Assembly: GCF_051251085.1 (NCBI RefSeq) | Contig: NZ_JBPCZH010000007.1 | Span: forward strand, 58,389 to 122,388 | From: Cernens ardua | GTDB lineage: Bacteria; Pseudomonadota; Gammaproteobacteria; Pseudomonadales; Halomonadaceae | Reading direction: 5' to 3' | DNA length: 64,000 nt | Part shown: one piece after another, positions 27,579 through 37,010 of the stretch | Position numbering within the stretch: position 1 is the stretch's first letter | How the letters are laid out: every line of letters starts with the position of its first letter | Notes under the pieces: generated by a model | Database searches by the model: none | Told to the model about the DNA's origin: nothing | Seen by the model: only the letters and a program-made list of their open reading frames with translations | Position numbers and translations under genes: made by a program

Positions 27579-27644
27579 GTTAACGGGGCACGGGATACGC
27601 CTACACGCGGCGAGTGAAAGCAACCATCCTGCCACCCCGTTAAC
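27579..27644. terminator. Convergent inverted repeat between nirD and nasS
   Basis: GTTAACGGGG at 27579-27588 is the exact inverse of CCCCGTTAAC at 27635-27644, with an inner GGAT/ATCC pair within a 46-base interior. It sits in the 130-bp convergent gap and is followed by GTTTTA on the plus strand. The position suits a bidirectional transcript end, although the long loop is unusual. Confidence 0.5.
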
Positions 27645-27685
27645 GTTTTAGCCACTATTATGACTTTTATGGCCTCCACCCAGCT

Positions 27686-28861
27686 TCAAGTGGGATCGGC
27701 AAAAGGTGCGCTCGGATCAAACCGTTGGCCGGCCACCTCGAATGTGGCGTGATCTGAATAATTGGCACCATCATTTAGGGTCTCAGTCGTTGTATCTTTC
27801 CCCTCGATAGGCGCATTCACTTGCGAATGGATATCGGCACGAATAATGCGGTCGATTGTCTCACGCAACTGCGCTTCATCCGTATAATGGCCCCAGCGTT
27901 TCAGTTGCGCTGCATACCACAGTAGCTGGGCCTTGCTGGGATGTTGGGCGCTATGCTGATAGAATTCGATACCGACATTGTCATCAGCGCTTCTGTGTCT
28001 GAAACGCTCATACAGTTCCGGCTTGATACTTTCAACGTCAAGATCGAAGTAGTGACCTTCCGCGAGCATATGGCTGGCTGCCAGGCGATGTTCAGCGTTG
28101 CTGTCCAGCCACCTGCCGGCCTTGATAATGGCTCGTAACAGTGCCTGGTGGGTGTGAGGGTGAGTCTCCATCCATGCCTGTCTTACCCCCAGAAGTTTCT
28201 CTTGAGCATTAGGCCAGAGTTCTTCACATCGCACGAAAAGATGCGAGACTTGTTGCCCAGCAGCAGCATCACTCCATGGCGCACCGACACAAAATCCATC
28301 AATCATTCCCTCCGTCATGTAATCTGCCATGAGTGATGGAGGAACAACTCGCAGCTCAACATCGTTATCCGGATCTATACCCGCATCAGACAACCAGGCT
28401 CTTAATAAATAGTGATGCGATGAAAAAGGGTGGACATGGGCCAGTCGTAACCTTGGCAATCCTTCCTGTTGCCGCTGCCGAACCACTTTCGCCAATGCCT
28501 TGCCTCGTTGCGAATGATCGTGCTCCGCTTCTGGCAGGGCAGTGATAGCACGTTGATACAGGGGGGAAGAAAGGCTGATCGCATTGCCATTACGATTCAG
28601 TGTAAGTGCCGTGATGATCGGTGTTTTTATGCCGTCCAGCCCCAATGAGGCAGCCAACGGCATCAGCGGTAACAGCTGGGCGGCTTCTACCTCTTCCAGC
28701 TGAATGGCATCTCTGACCTGTGCCCAGGACTGCAGGATAACCAGATCGACATCCAGTTCCTCTTCAGCGAAAAAGCCTTGCATTTGGGCCACGACCAGCG
28801 GTGCAGCATCCGTCAACGGTAACATCGCAATACGCAGCTGGTGTGTTTCAAGCGTATTCAT
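27686..28861 (-). CDS. nasS: Nitrate/nitrite sensor NasS (NrtA/CmpA-like)
   Basis: The 391-residue protein belongs to the NrtA/CmpA solute-binding family: LRIAMLPLTDAAPLVVAQMQGFFAEEELDVDLV begins the first lobe, and the family block FCVGAPWSDAAAGQQ lies near residue 190. It has no signal peptide or lipobox and is therefore cytoplasmic, unlike transporter-associated NrtA. That distinguishes NasS, which binds nitrate or nitrite and releases the antiterminator NasT. It lies 39 bp downstream of nasT on the same strand. No nitrate ABC permease genes are present here, which supports the sensor role. Confidence 0.85.
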   Translation of the reverse strand: MNTLETHQLRIAMLPLTDAAPLVVAQMQGFFAEEELDVDLVILQSWAQVRDAIQLEEVEAAQLLPLMPLAASLGLDGIKTPIITALTLNRNGNAISLSSPLYQRAITALPEAEHDHSQRGKALAKVVRQRQQEGLPRLRLAHVHPFSSHHYLLRAWLSDAGIDPDNDVELRVVPPSLMADYMTEGMIDGFCVGAPWSDAAAGQQVSHLFVRCEELWPNAQEKLLGVRQAWMETHPHTHQALLRAIIKAGRWLDSNAEHRLAASHMLAEGHYFDLDVESIKPELYERFRHRSADDNVGIEFYQHSAQHPSKAQLLWYAAQLKRWGHYTDEAQLRETIDRIIRADIHSQVNAPIEGKDTTTETLNDGANYSDHATFEVAGQRFDPSAPFADPT

Positions 28862-28900
28862 TTGGGTTCTCCGCTGAAAACGAGTGAGTCGTGAGCGATA

Positions 28901-29530
28901 TCATGCGTCGTCACCTTCGTGTTTGTCATCGTGGTCACTGACAGGAGGATTCGAGGGCGTATCCTTCAGACGCTCAAGTAGCTGTTGTGCAATATCTGCA
29001 ACGCTGGACCGCCGGTCCATGGCCAGTTTACGCATTTGCGAGTATGCGGTCTGTTCATCGATGCCATAGCGCTCCATCAGAGAGGTTTTGGCTCGATCAA
29101 TGGTTCGGCGTTGAGCAAGACTTTCACGTGTCCTGGTGAGTTCCTGACGCAATTGATGATGTGCATCGAAATTTTCGATTGCCACTTCGACAAGGGAACG
29201 TACCAGAGAGGGTACCACCCCCTCAACCACATAAGCACTGACACCCGCACGTAATGCATCACGGGTAAGTTGTGTATCCGAGTCCTGCGAAAACATGATC
29301 ATCGGACGAGGGTAGCGACGATTGATCTGACTTAAATGCTCGAGGATGTCGCGGCTCGGCAATCCTGTATCAATTAACACCGCATCAGGTTCCAAACGTT
29401 TGATAAGTACATGCAAATCAGCACTTTCATCAGCCACCATCAGGACCTCGAATCCCGACTCTTCCAATGCACTCTTCAATGCATGAGAACGTTTGGAACG
29501 TGCATCCACGATGAGTACGCGCACGCTCAT
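28901..29530 (-). CDS. nasT: ANTAR-domain antiterminator NasT
   Basis: The 209-residue protein has an N-terminal receiver-like domain (VLIVDARSKRSHALKSALEESG; Asp in AVLIDTGLPS), a coiled-coil linker, and a C-terminal ANTAR domain (about residues 138-190: IDRAKTSLMERYGIDEQTAYSQMRKLAMD). ANTAR domains bind tandem RNA hairpins with A1/G4 hexaloops and prevent leader termination. NasT is held inactive by NasS until nitrate or nitrite is sensed. Both nas leaders in this window carry matching hairpins overlapping terminators, so its RNA targets can be proposed directly. Confidence 0.92.
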   Translation of the reverse strand: MSVRVLIVDARSKRSHALKSALEESGFEVLMVADESADLHVLIKRLEPDAVLIDTGLPSRDILEHLSQINRRYPRPMIMFSQDSDTQLTRDALRAGVSAYVVEGVVPSLVRSLVEVAIENFDAHHQLRQELTRTRESLAQRRTIDRAKTSLMERYGIDEQTAYSQMRKLAMDRRSSVADIAQQLLERLKDTPSNPPVSDHDDKHEGDDA

Positions 29531-29962
29531 TTCGTCTCCTCAACACCCTTGCCAGGGGCTTTCGCTTATATCAACGGACATTCGATAAAGGGAATCCAAT
29601 AGAGGGAATTTCGACATGGGTAGAAGATACGGATACCCAATCACTGAATTACATCAGGCGTTGCGATTCCTACGACGAATAACCCTCCGCAAAGGAGGAG
29701 TACGCATCGTGGTGCACAAGCACTTGAATGGATTCTTTCGGCACGTAAATCGTGCAAAACGTTACCCTGACACCCTCAACAGTATTACTCTAACGGTTCA
29801 CGCATAAAATAAAAATATAAAATTGGTACGTTTTTTGCTTTTGTAACATTCAAGAAGCCGTTGAGCCTGGCCTTCTCTTCGACGTGGACCAGATCCAGAA
29901 AAGATACGAGTGCGTCGATTCTCATGTTACCCCATTTTATCCGAATGCTCGGAGCATTGGTC
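29531..29962. other. Divergent region between nasT and nitrate transporter gene
   Basis: No gene. It includes a 14-bp imperfect duplication (ATAAAGGGAAT/ATAGAGGGAAT near 29583-29607), a small hairpin GCACG-TAAAT-CGTGC near 29740, and an AT-rich stretch with TTTTTTGCTTTTGTAAC near 29830. A clear ANTAR hairpin-terminator pair like those of nasA and nirB was not found here. Confidence 0.5.
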
Positions 29963-31357
29963 ATGGAATCGAATAACACAAAAAAAGCGGTCAACGATCT
30001 ATCTCGTCGCTCCTCTATAGTGAATGATTATCACACGCCTTCCCTTTCTGGAGATAAACGGTGGATAGATCATTTCGATCCTGAAAACAAAGCATTTTGG
30101 CAAACAAAAGGGCGCGCCATTGCCAAGCGTAACCTGTGGATCTCAATTTATACTGAATTCATCGGCTTTGCCGTGTGGCAACTTTGGGCGGTCGTGGCTC
30201 CATTACTCAACAAAGTGGGATACAGCCTGAGCGCAGACCAGATCTTTTGGCTGATTGCCATCCCCAACCTGATAGGGGCAACCCTACGCTTTCCCTATAC
30301 TTTTGCGGTTCCGCGCTTTGGTGGACGCAATTGGACGATCATTTCTGCCTTACTGCTCATTCTACCTTGCTCCGGAATTGTATACGCGGTCAATCATCCG
30401 GGGTTACCATTTCCCGTATTGGCAGGTTTGGCGGCACTTGGGGGTTTTGGGGGCGGAAACTTCGCGAGTTCAATGGCCAATATTTCATTTTTCTATCCGG
30501 AAAGTGAAAAGGGCAAAGCATTGGGCGTGAATGCAGCTGGTGGCAATATTGGTGTTGCGGTAGCGCTATTGATTATTCCCCCCTTAGTGTTTACAGGCAC
30601 TGGCGTACATTTGGCACGTGCGGGCGCTCTATGGATACCATTGGCTATCATCGCAGCCATACTGGCTTTTTTCCGCATGAATAATCTCAAGGCAGCGAAG
30701 GCAGATTTTGCCAGTTATAAAGGCGCGTTCTACCATTCCCACACTTGGATAATTTCTATTGTCTATATTGCCACTTTTGGTTCCTTCATTGGTTTTTCGG
30801 GTGCTTTTCCTACCTTGATGACCATGGCTTTTCCGGGCGTCAGTTTGAGCCTTGCCTTTATGGGGCCATTGATCGGCTCATTGACGCGCCCATTGGGAGG
30901 CTCACTGGCAGATCGCTTCGGAGGCGCGCACGTGACGGTGATTTCGCTTTTGATGATGATTGTGGGTGGTTTCTGTGTCGTTCATGCACTTGAAGTGAAA
31001 AGCTTTATCCTATTTTTTCTTGGCTTCATGCTGTTATTTGTCTTTACCGGAACGGGTAATGGTTCTACGTATCGTATGATCCCGGCGATTTTTAGAGCAG
31101 GGGCCGACAATCAGGATTATGCCGCAATGGCTGTTATTAAACGGCATGCCGCGGCTGCCATTGGTGTGATTGCTGCGCTGGGTGCCTATGGCGGTTTCTT
31201 CATACCGCGCTGTTTCGCTATTGCCAAGCAAACAAGTGGCTCGCTGATCCCGGCTGTCTACATTTTTATGCTTTTTTATTTACTCTGTATTGCGATTGTG
31301 TGGTGGTGCTATATGCGTTCTGGAAACCGATTTACGAAAGAGGGTATCTCTATCTGA
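29963..31357 (+). CDS. NarK/NasA-family nitrate/nitrite transporter
   Basis: This major facilitator protein has 464 residues and about 12 membrane helices. Both nitrate signature regions are visible: GFGGGNFASSMANISFFYP near residue 165 and FVFTGTGNGSTYRMIP near residue 365. It would import nitrate (or exchange nitrate and nitrite) across the inner membrane for the cytoplasmic NasA. The ATG at 29963 has GGAG 8 bases upstream; a frame beginning 102 bases earlier has no comparable site. It is the only nitrate uptake system in the window, in place of an NrtABC transporter. Confidence 0.92.
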   Translation: MESNNTKKAVNDLSRRSSIVNDYHTPSLSGDKRWIDHFDPENKAFWQTKGRAIAKRNLWISIYTEFIGFAVWQLWAVVAPLLNKVGYSLSADQIFWLIAIPNLIGATLRFPYTFAVPRFGGRNWTIISALLLILPCSGIVYAVNHPGLPFPVLAGLAALGGFGGGNFASSMANISFFYPESEKGKALGVNAAGGNIGVAVALLIIPPLVFTGTGVHLARAGALWIPLAIIAAILAFFRMNNLKAAKADFASYKGAFYHSHTWIISIVYIATFGSFIGFSGAFPTLMTMAFPGVSLSLAFMGPLIGSLTRPLGGSLADRFGGAHVTVISLLMMIVGGFCVVHALEVKSFILFFLGFMLLFVFTGTGNGSTYRMIPAIFRAGADNQDYAAMAVIKRHAAAAIGVIAALGAYGGFFIPRCFAIAKQTSGSLIPAVYIFMLFYLLCIAIVWWCYMRSGNRFTKEGISI

Positions 31358-31606
31358 TATGAGTGACCGATCATAAGGAAGAGTAATCAGGGTGTGTAGG
31401 GTGTGTGGAAACATCCTCTTAAGCGAAACATGTTTACTTATGAGTGATGATGCCTGTTGTGCATTACTCACACCTATCTGGCATTAGATATGCGTTTGGG
31501 AACACGGTAGCCTTGTAAACATAATACGTGTCGCGAGCGGCGATGTTTATTCAGCGTTTTCGCTCACATTCAGGCTTCTTCTCTCACATGCAGGCATTCG
31601 TCACAC

Positions 31607-33103
31607 ATGGCAAATACAAGCGATCAATCCCTTCAGGAACGTCAGCGCCCCGGGGCCGAACTTCTATCGGAAGAGACAAAACAGCAGGTTCCTCCACAGG
31701 CCTATCGACGGGAACATGATTTGTTGGGTGAGTTAGATGTGCCTGACAACGTCTATTACGGTATTCAGACGCTTCGCGCTGTCGAGAATTTTCAACTCTC
31801 CGGTGTAACGCTATCCCACTATCCGAGATTCATCATTGCGTTGGCCATGGTGAAGTTGGCGGCCGCAGAGGCCAATCATGCTATTGGTGAACTGGATACT
31901 CCGCGTTTTGAGGCTATCAGGTTTGCCTGCACACAGCTGATGGAAGGCCATTATCAGGATCAGTTTGTGGTTGACATGATTCAGGGCGGGGCAGGTACCT
32001 CGACCAACATGAATGCCAACGAGGTCATAGCCAACCTTGCCCTTGAGCATATGGGGCATGCGCGTGGCGACTATCAGTACCTGCATCCGAACAACCACGT
32101 CAACATGGCACAATCCACCAATGATGCTTACCCGACAGCTATTCGACTGGGTATGCTACTCACGCACCATGACCTTCTCGCCAGCCTGAAATCACTGTGC
32201 CAGGCCTTTTCGGACAAAGGTGACGAGTTTGCAGATGTCATTAAAATGGGCCGTACACAGTTGCAGGATGCTGTGCCCATGACATTGGGCCAGGAGTTTC
32301 ATGCCTTCTCTACAACCCTTGGGGAAGACCTGGAACGCTTGAGAAAACAAGTACCCGACCTGTTCGTTGAAATCAACCTTGGGGGGACCGCGATTGGCAC
32401 GGGGATTAATGCCCAGCCCGGATATCAGGAAAAAGCGGTAGAGGCTTTGGCTCGCATATCTCAACAACCGCTGGTGCCTGCCGCTGACTTGATTGAGGCC
32501 ACCTCCGACATGGGCGCATTTGTGCTTTTCTCAGGTATGCTTAAACGTCTAGCTGTTAAATTGTCCAAAATCTGTAATGACCTGCGATTGCTTTCCAGCG
32601 GGCCTCGTACCGGTTTGAATGAAATCAATTTACCGCCGCGGCAGCCGGGCAGTTCGATCATGCCCGGTAAAGTCAACCCGGTTATTCCTGAAGCGGTTAA
32701 TCAGGTGGCGTTTGAGGTCATTGGCAATGATACTGCTATTACCATGGCCGCAGAGGCGGGGCAGCTCCAGCTCAATGTGATGGAGCCGCTCATTGCCTAC
32801 AAGCTTTTCGATTCGATTCGTTCACTTGCCAGGGCGATCAACATGCTGCGTACCCATTGTGTTGAAGGTATCACGGCCAATAAGGAGCATTGCCATTATT
32901 TGGTTGAGAACTCGATTGGTTTGATTACCGCACTGAATCCCTACATTGGTTACGAAAACGCGACCCGAATTGCCAAACGCGCATTGGTTGAAAACAAAAG
33001 CGTGTTGTCGTTGGTTAAGGAAGAAAAACTGATCGGCGACGAACAATTGCGCGACATTCTAACGCCGGAAAACATGGTAGGGCCGCATAGCCTTCACCAT
33101 TGA
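31607..33103 (+). CDS. aspA: Aspartate ammonia-lyase
   Basis: Aspartase reversibly converts L-aspartate to fumarate and ammonium. The fumarase/aspartase signature GSSIMPGKVNPVIPE (near residue 348), followed by NQVAFEVIGND, is of the AspA type. STNMNANEVIAN, HPNNHVNMAQSTND and GGTAIGTGINAQPGY mark the active-site regions. The 498 residues include an N-terminal extension of about 30 residues before HDLLGELDVPDNVYYGIQTLRAVENF, which corresponds to the start of E. coli AspA (478 residues); a downstream start cannot be excluded. The following gene is an asparaginase, so asparagine could be degraded through aspartate to fumarate. Confidence 0.94.
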   Translation: MANTSDQSLQERQRPGAELLSEETKQQVPPQAYRREHDLLGELDVPDNVYYGIQTLRAVENFQLSGVTLSHYPRFIIALAMVKLAAAEANHAIGELDTPRFEAIRFACTQLMEGHYQDQFVVDMIQGGAGTSTNMNANEVIANLALEHMGHARGDYQYLHPNNHVNMAQSTNDAYPTAIRLGMLLTHHDLLASLKSLCQAFSDKGDEFADVIKMGRTQLQDAVPMTLGQEFHAFSTTLGEDLERLRKQVPDLFVEINLGGTAIGTGINAQPGYQEKAVEALARISQQPLVPAADLIEATSDMGAFVLFSGMLKRLAVKLSKICNDLRLLSSGPRTGLNEINLPPRQPGSSIMPGKVNPVIPEAVNQVAFEVIGNDTAITMAAEAGQLQLNVMEPLIAYKLFDSIRSLARAINMLRTHCVEGITANKEHCHYLVENSIGLITALNPYIGYENATRIAKRALVENKSVLSLVKEEKLIGDEQLRDILTPENMVGPHSLHH

Positions 33104-33294
33104 TGAATCTTTTTCGCTTTGCCCCGTTTATTTAATGAAGTGGCGGTAAAGCGGAGTTTATCTTCTTATCAGTGATTTATCTCGTTGGAAGAAAAGGGCA
33201 TCATATACCTGCCATTCCATTGCCCCTGCCGCTGGTCATGGCCTTGTTTTTCCATTGATTTCATTGCCCTTTATCATGTTTAGGAGCTCCTTCC

Positions 33295-34305
33295 TTGAGT
33301 CACTCTGACACCTCCCACACTTCCTTTATTCAGGTCCTGTATACAGGTGGCACCATTGGAATGCAGCCCTCTGCCGCTGGATTGGCACCCGCTTCCGGTT
33401 TCGAGACGCTAGCACGTGAAGCGCAGTCATTTGCAGAACGCTCCTTCCCTGATTGGAAACTCAAGGAACTGGATCCTTTGATTGACAGTGCCAATCTTGA
33501 ACCCGCCTTATGGACGCGGTTAGTTGATGAGTGCGTTGAAGCAAAGCACCAGGGTGCAACGGGTATTCTTGTTCTTCATGGTACGGATACCCTTGCATAT
33601 ACTGCAGCAGCCCTGTCCTTTCGTCTGGCTGATTTTCCTCTACCTGTCGTTATCACAGGTTCCATGTTGCCTGCCGGTGTGTCCGGGAGTGATGCGTGGG
33701 AGAACTATTTCGATAGCCTTGGCGCCTTCGACCATCTGAATGAAGCGGGAGTGCATGTCCAGTTTCATGGGCAGCTAATGAGCGGGGTCGCCTGTCGGAA
33801 GTTGTCAAGCTCAGGCTATCATGCCTTTGGCCCAGTAGAAGGTTTACCCGCGGAAGGGATGAAAACCCTCTCGACATTACCGCCTTCTCTCCAGGTGGCA
33901 GCGGATCATATAGCGGTTAATATTGCGGTCGTGCCCCTTTTCCCCGGTATCTTGGCCGAGCAGCTAAAAGCACTTCTTACAAATGTCAAAGGTCTGGTGC
34001 TTGAATGTTATGGGAGCGGGACTGCACCCAGTGACAATGAGCCTCTGTTTGCGGTGCTGGAAGACGCTATAAAAGGAGGTGTCGTCGTCGTGGCGATTTC
34101 ACAGTGTTTGTGCGGTGGTGTGACGCTGGGCCATTATGCGGCAGGTTCCCGTTTGAGCGATATCGGTGTTATCAGTGGAGGGGGCATGACTCGAGAAGCT
34201 GCCTTTGGCAAACTCCATTGGCTTCTTGGAAGTGGGCTCTCCGAGGTGGAAAAGCGGCAATGGATGTCACACAATGTGCTCGGAGAACTCGGCGAAAACG
34301 CCTGA
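33295..34305 (+). CDS. ansA: L-asparaginase, type I-like
   Basis: Asparaginase hydrolyses asparagine to aspartate and ammonium. The two catalytic threonine blocks are YTGGTIGMQPS near residue 17 and VLHGTDTLAYTAAALSF near residue 94. There is no signal peptide, so this is a cytoplasmic, type I-like enzyme of 336 residues (E. coli AnsA has 338). The start is TTG at 33295, preceded by AGGAG with 8-base spacing; the nearest ATG is out of frame. Together with aspA just upstream it forms an asparagine-to-fumarate route. Confidence 0.88.
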   Translation: MSHSDTSHTSFIQVLYTGGTIGMQPSAAGLAPASGFETLAREAQSFAERSFPDWKLKELDPLIDSANLEPALWTRLVDECVEAKHQGATGILVLHGTDTLAYTAAALSFRLADFPLPVVITGSMLPAGVSGSDAWENYFDSLGAFDHLNEAGVHVQFHGQLMSGVACRKLSSSGYHAFGPVEGLPAEGMKTLSTLPPSLQVAADHIAVNIAVVPLFPGILAEQLKALLTNVKGLVLECYGSGTAPSDNEPLFAVLEDAIKGGVVVVAISQCLCGGVTLGHYAAGSRLSDIGVISGGGMTREAAFGKLHWLLGSGLSEVEKRQWMSHNVLGELGENA

Positions 34306-34352
34306 ACGCTGTTAAACTGTTGTTATCCTAATTATCCCTTGTGGAGGGCTTC

Positions 34353-35069
34353 ATGGCTGTACCGATTGAATATCGAATTGCTCCGTCCGTTCTATCTTCT
34401 GATTTTGCACGTTTGGGTGAAGAAGTAGAGGCGGTGATCAAGAGTGGGGCTGATATTGTTCATTACGATGTTATGGATAACCACTATGTCCCCAACCTGA
34501 CGATTGGTCCATCTGTCTGTGAAGCGCTTTACAAGCATATGAAAAAGACGGGCACCGAAGCGCCCATCGATGTTCACCTGATGGTCAAGCCAGTGGACCG
34601 TATGATTGAAGAGTTCATCAAGGCAGGGGCCAGTCATATTTCCTTCCACCCTGAAGCCAGTGAACACATCGATCGTTCCCTGTCATTAATCAAGGAGGCA
34701 GGAGTGGGTGCAGGCCTTGTGTTCAACCCTGCAACCCCGTTGAGCTATCTGGACTATGTCCTCGACAAGATTGACATGGTACTCATCATGAGTGTAAACC
34801 CCGGCTTCGGCGGGCAGAAATTCATTCCCGGCATGTTGGACAAGGTACGTGAGACACGTCGTTTCCTGGATGAACGGGGTCATCAGGATATCCGCATTGA
34901 GATCGATGGTGGCGTTAAGCCCAATAATATTGCTGAAATTGCCGAGGCGGGCGTGGATACCTTCGTAGCAGGTTCTGCCATCTTTGGTGCTCACTCCGAG
35001 AGCGATCCCAATGGCTATGACACGGTTATTGGTGAAATGAAAAAGGCATTGGATTCGGTTACCAACTGA
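34353..35069 (+). CDS. rpe: Ribulose-phosphate 3-epimerase
   Basis: Rpe interconverts ribulose-5-phosphate and xylulose-5-phosphate in the pentose phosphate pathway. The 238-residue TIM barrel shows IAPSVLSSDFARLGEE, HYDVMDNHYVPNLTIGP, DVHLMVKPVDRMI, FHPEASEHIDRSL, LIMSVNPGFGGQKF and EIDGGVKPNNI, including the metal-binding His and Asp residues. The ATG at 34353 is chosen because GGAGG lies 6 bases upstream; the frame opens 12 bases earlier at a GTG that overlaps this site. The usual gph and trpE neighbours are absent. Confidence 0.96.
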   Translation: MAVPIEYRIAPSVLSSDFARLGEEVEAVIKSGADIVHYDVMDNHYVPNLTIGPSVCEALYKHMKKTGTEAPIDVHLMVKPVDRMIEEFIKAGASHISFHPEASEHIDRSLSLIKEAGVGAGLVFNPATPLSYLDYVLDKIDMVLIMSVNPGFGGQKFIPGMLDKVRETRRFLDERGHQDIRIEIDGGVKPNNIAEIAEAGVDTFVAGSAIFGAHSESDPNGYDTVIGEMKKALDSVTN

Positions 35070-35084
35070 GCCTGTTTTACGTTC

Positions 35085-35507
35085 ATGATCCATTCAGAGT
35101 CTTCGTCAGCCGAATGCCCGTCCGTGGAGCGCTTTTCAGGCGAAGAACATCCTGTAGCAACTGACAACATGGCATCTCAGGTTAATGTCTCTTCTCAAGC
35201 ACACATACAGAGTGCAGGGTTGTCTGCTCAACCGGAAGACGCTCCGTGGTTTGTCTATATGATCGAGACGGCGGCGGGGCGTCTTTACACCGGTATTACC
35301 AAGAATGTAGCGCGCCGATTCAATGAACATGTTGGGGGCAAGCGTGGTGCCCGCGCCTTGCGTGGCAAGGGCCCGCTGACATTACGCTTTTACGAAGAGG
35401 TGGGCAGCCATTCCCGCGCTTTAAAGCTCGAATATGCGGTGAAACAGCTTTCTCGTAGGGAGAAACTCGCGATTATTGCGGGGGATAAGCGTTTGGACAG
35501 TTGTTGA
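35085..35507 (+). CDS. GIY-YIG nuclease-family protein (YhbQ-like)
   Basis: The 140-residue protein has an unstructured N-terminal part (residues 1-48) followed by a stand-alone GIY-YIG domain. VYMIETAAGRLYTGIT provides the two paired motif strands, and NVARRFNEH carries the conserved Arg and His. The ending LKLEYAVKQLSRREKLAII is typical of the UPF0213/YhbQ group of small GIY-YIG proteins. Relatives act on DNA in repair-like roles, but the function here is unproved. It begins 15 bp after rpe and may be co-transcribed. The long, Ser-rich N terminus may mean the true start is an internal Met (residue 29). Confidence 0.78.
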   Translation: MIHSESSSAECPSVERFSGEEHPVATDNMASQVNVSSQAHIQSAGLSAQPEDAPWFVYMIETAAGRLYTGITKNVARRFNEHVGGKRGARALRGKGPLTLRFYEEVGSHSRALKLEYAVKQLSRREKLAIIAGDKRLDSC

Positions 35508-35861
35508 GCATTTCCTCATCATCAAGCGGAGAGCAGTGTACGCCACCTGCACGGCTCTTTCGCAATTATTAATGCCAGTTTTTCTTTGCGCTTGTCATTT
35601 TCTTTTCACTTAAATGCTAGCCAATCCGGATTTTTACCCACGATGGCATCTTCAGACTTTCAATCGGTAGGCCGAAATGAGCGTAGGTGTGCGCTTTGTT
35701 TTCCCGCCATATTCATTTTTTCAATTCAGATTTAAAGTTCCTCCCGTAGTTCTATATCAAAATACTTGTCCATTTTTCGGTTGTACGCTGAACCTGCCTC
35801 GCTCTAAGTCTCCCTGATGGTTTTTCTTCTTTTGAAGCATCATGGTGTTGGCGGATAGTCG
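35508..35861. other. Intergenic region between GIY-YIG gene and ada
   Basis: About 354 bp without a supported gene on either strand. No terminator or operator was recognised. Confidence 0.4.
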
Positions 35862-36924
35862 GTGTTGAATGTGAATGACCATGCATTGTGTGACCGCTGG
35901 TATCAGGCATTGCTGGAACGAGATTCCGAATACACGGGTGTCTTTTTTGTCGGGGTAAAGACGACCGGCATTTTCTGTATAGCCGATTGTCGGGCACGTA
36001 AACCCAAACGTGAAAATGTCGAGTTCTATCGTGATGCCAAATCTGCGTTGGCGGCCGGGTTTCGTCCCTGCAAGATTTGCCGCCCTATTGCACATGCTCA
36101 GGAAGCACCGGCCTTTATCGAGCAAGCGCTGGCTCTGGTGAAGGCATCTCCGAAAACACGAATCAAGGATTCAGAGTTACGGCTGCAGCATATCAGTCCC
36201 GAACGGGTACGACGCTGGTTCCTGAAATATCATGGTATTACCTTCCAGGCCTATCAACGCATGCACAGAATCAATACGGCTGTACAAGAGTTGAAGGAAG
36301 GGCGTTCAATGACTGATGCGGCCTTTTGATAGTGGATACGAGTCTCTCAGCGGTTTCGCCTATACCTATAACAAACATTTTAAAGCAGGTGCGGAGCATG
36401 GAGATACGATTATTCATCTCCATCGTTTTACCACACCGTTGGGGCCGATGTTCGTCGGCGCAACAGAAAGGGGCATCTGCCTGATGGAGTTCACTGATCG
36501 ACGTATGCTTGAAACCGAGTTTCGTGATCTAAAGCGGCGTTTAAAGGCAACCATTCTCTATGGCGAGAACCACCATACACGACAGGCCGAGCAGGAGATG
36601 ACAGAGTACTTCGGTGGCCAGCGTCAGACATTCAGTTTATCTCTGGACCTACCCGGTAGTGATTTTCAGCGTGAGGTCTGGAAAGCACTGGATAAAATTC
36701 CCTACGGTAATACGGTGTCCTATCAAGCCTTGGCACAGCAACTTCAACGGCCTAATGGGGTTCGTGCAGTTGCCAATGCCGTGGGCGCCAATCGAGTGGC
36801 CATCGTGATCCCCTGCCACCGAGTCATTGGCAAGAATGGGCAGTTGACCGGCTATTCAGGGGGATTACCACGTAAGCGGTGGTTGCTGGAGCATGAATCA
36901 CACAGTCACCCCAAAAGTAATTGA
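35862..36924 (+). pseudogene. ada: ada, bifunctional DNA methylation repair protein, split by a +1 frameshift
   Basis: Ada transfers methyl groups from DNA phosphotriesters and O6-methylguanine to its own cysteines and activates repair genes. Part 1 (to 36329) has the zinc-binding N-Ada domain (GIFCIADCRARKPKRENVEFY; FRPCKICRP) and the first AraC-type helix-turn-helix. It stops in TTT TGA at 36324-36329. Part 2 continues in the next frame from GAT at 36328 (DSGYESLSGFAYTYNKHF, the second helix-turn-helix) and ends with the methyltransferase domain (IPCHRVIGKNGQLTGYSGG). Removing one T from the TTTT run at 36324-36327 restores a 353-residue Ada (E. coli: 354). It could be a real mutation, a sequencing error in the homopolymer, or a prfB-like shift site. 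The GTG start at 35862 is uncertain. Confidence 0.85.
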
Positions 36925-37010
36925 GTTTATTTGTATTCCTGACTGATTCATGTCACTTTCATCGACCACCATTCATGGTGATCAATCTCTACCGTGGTGA
37001 AAATGATTCT

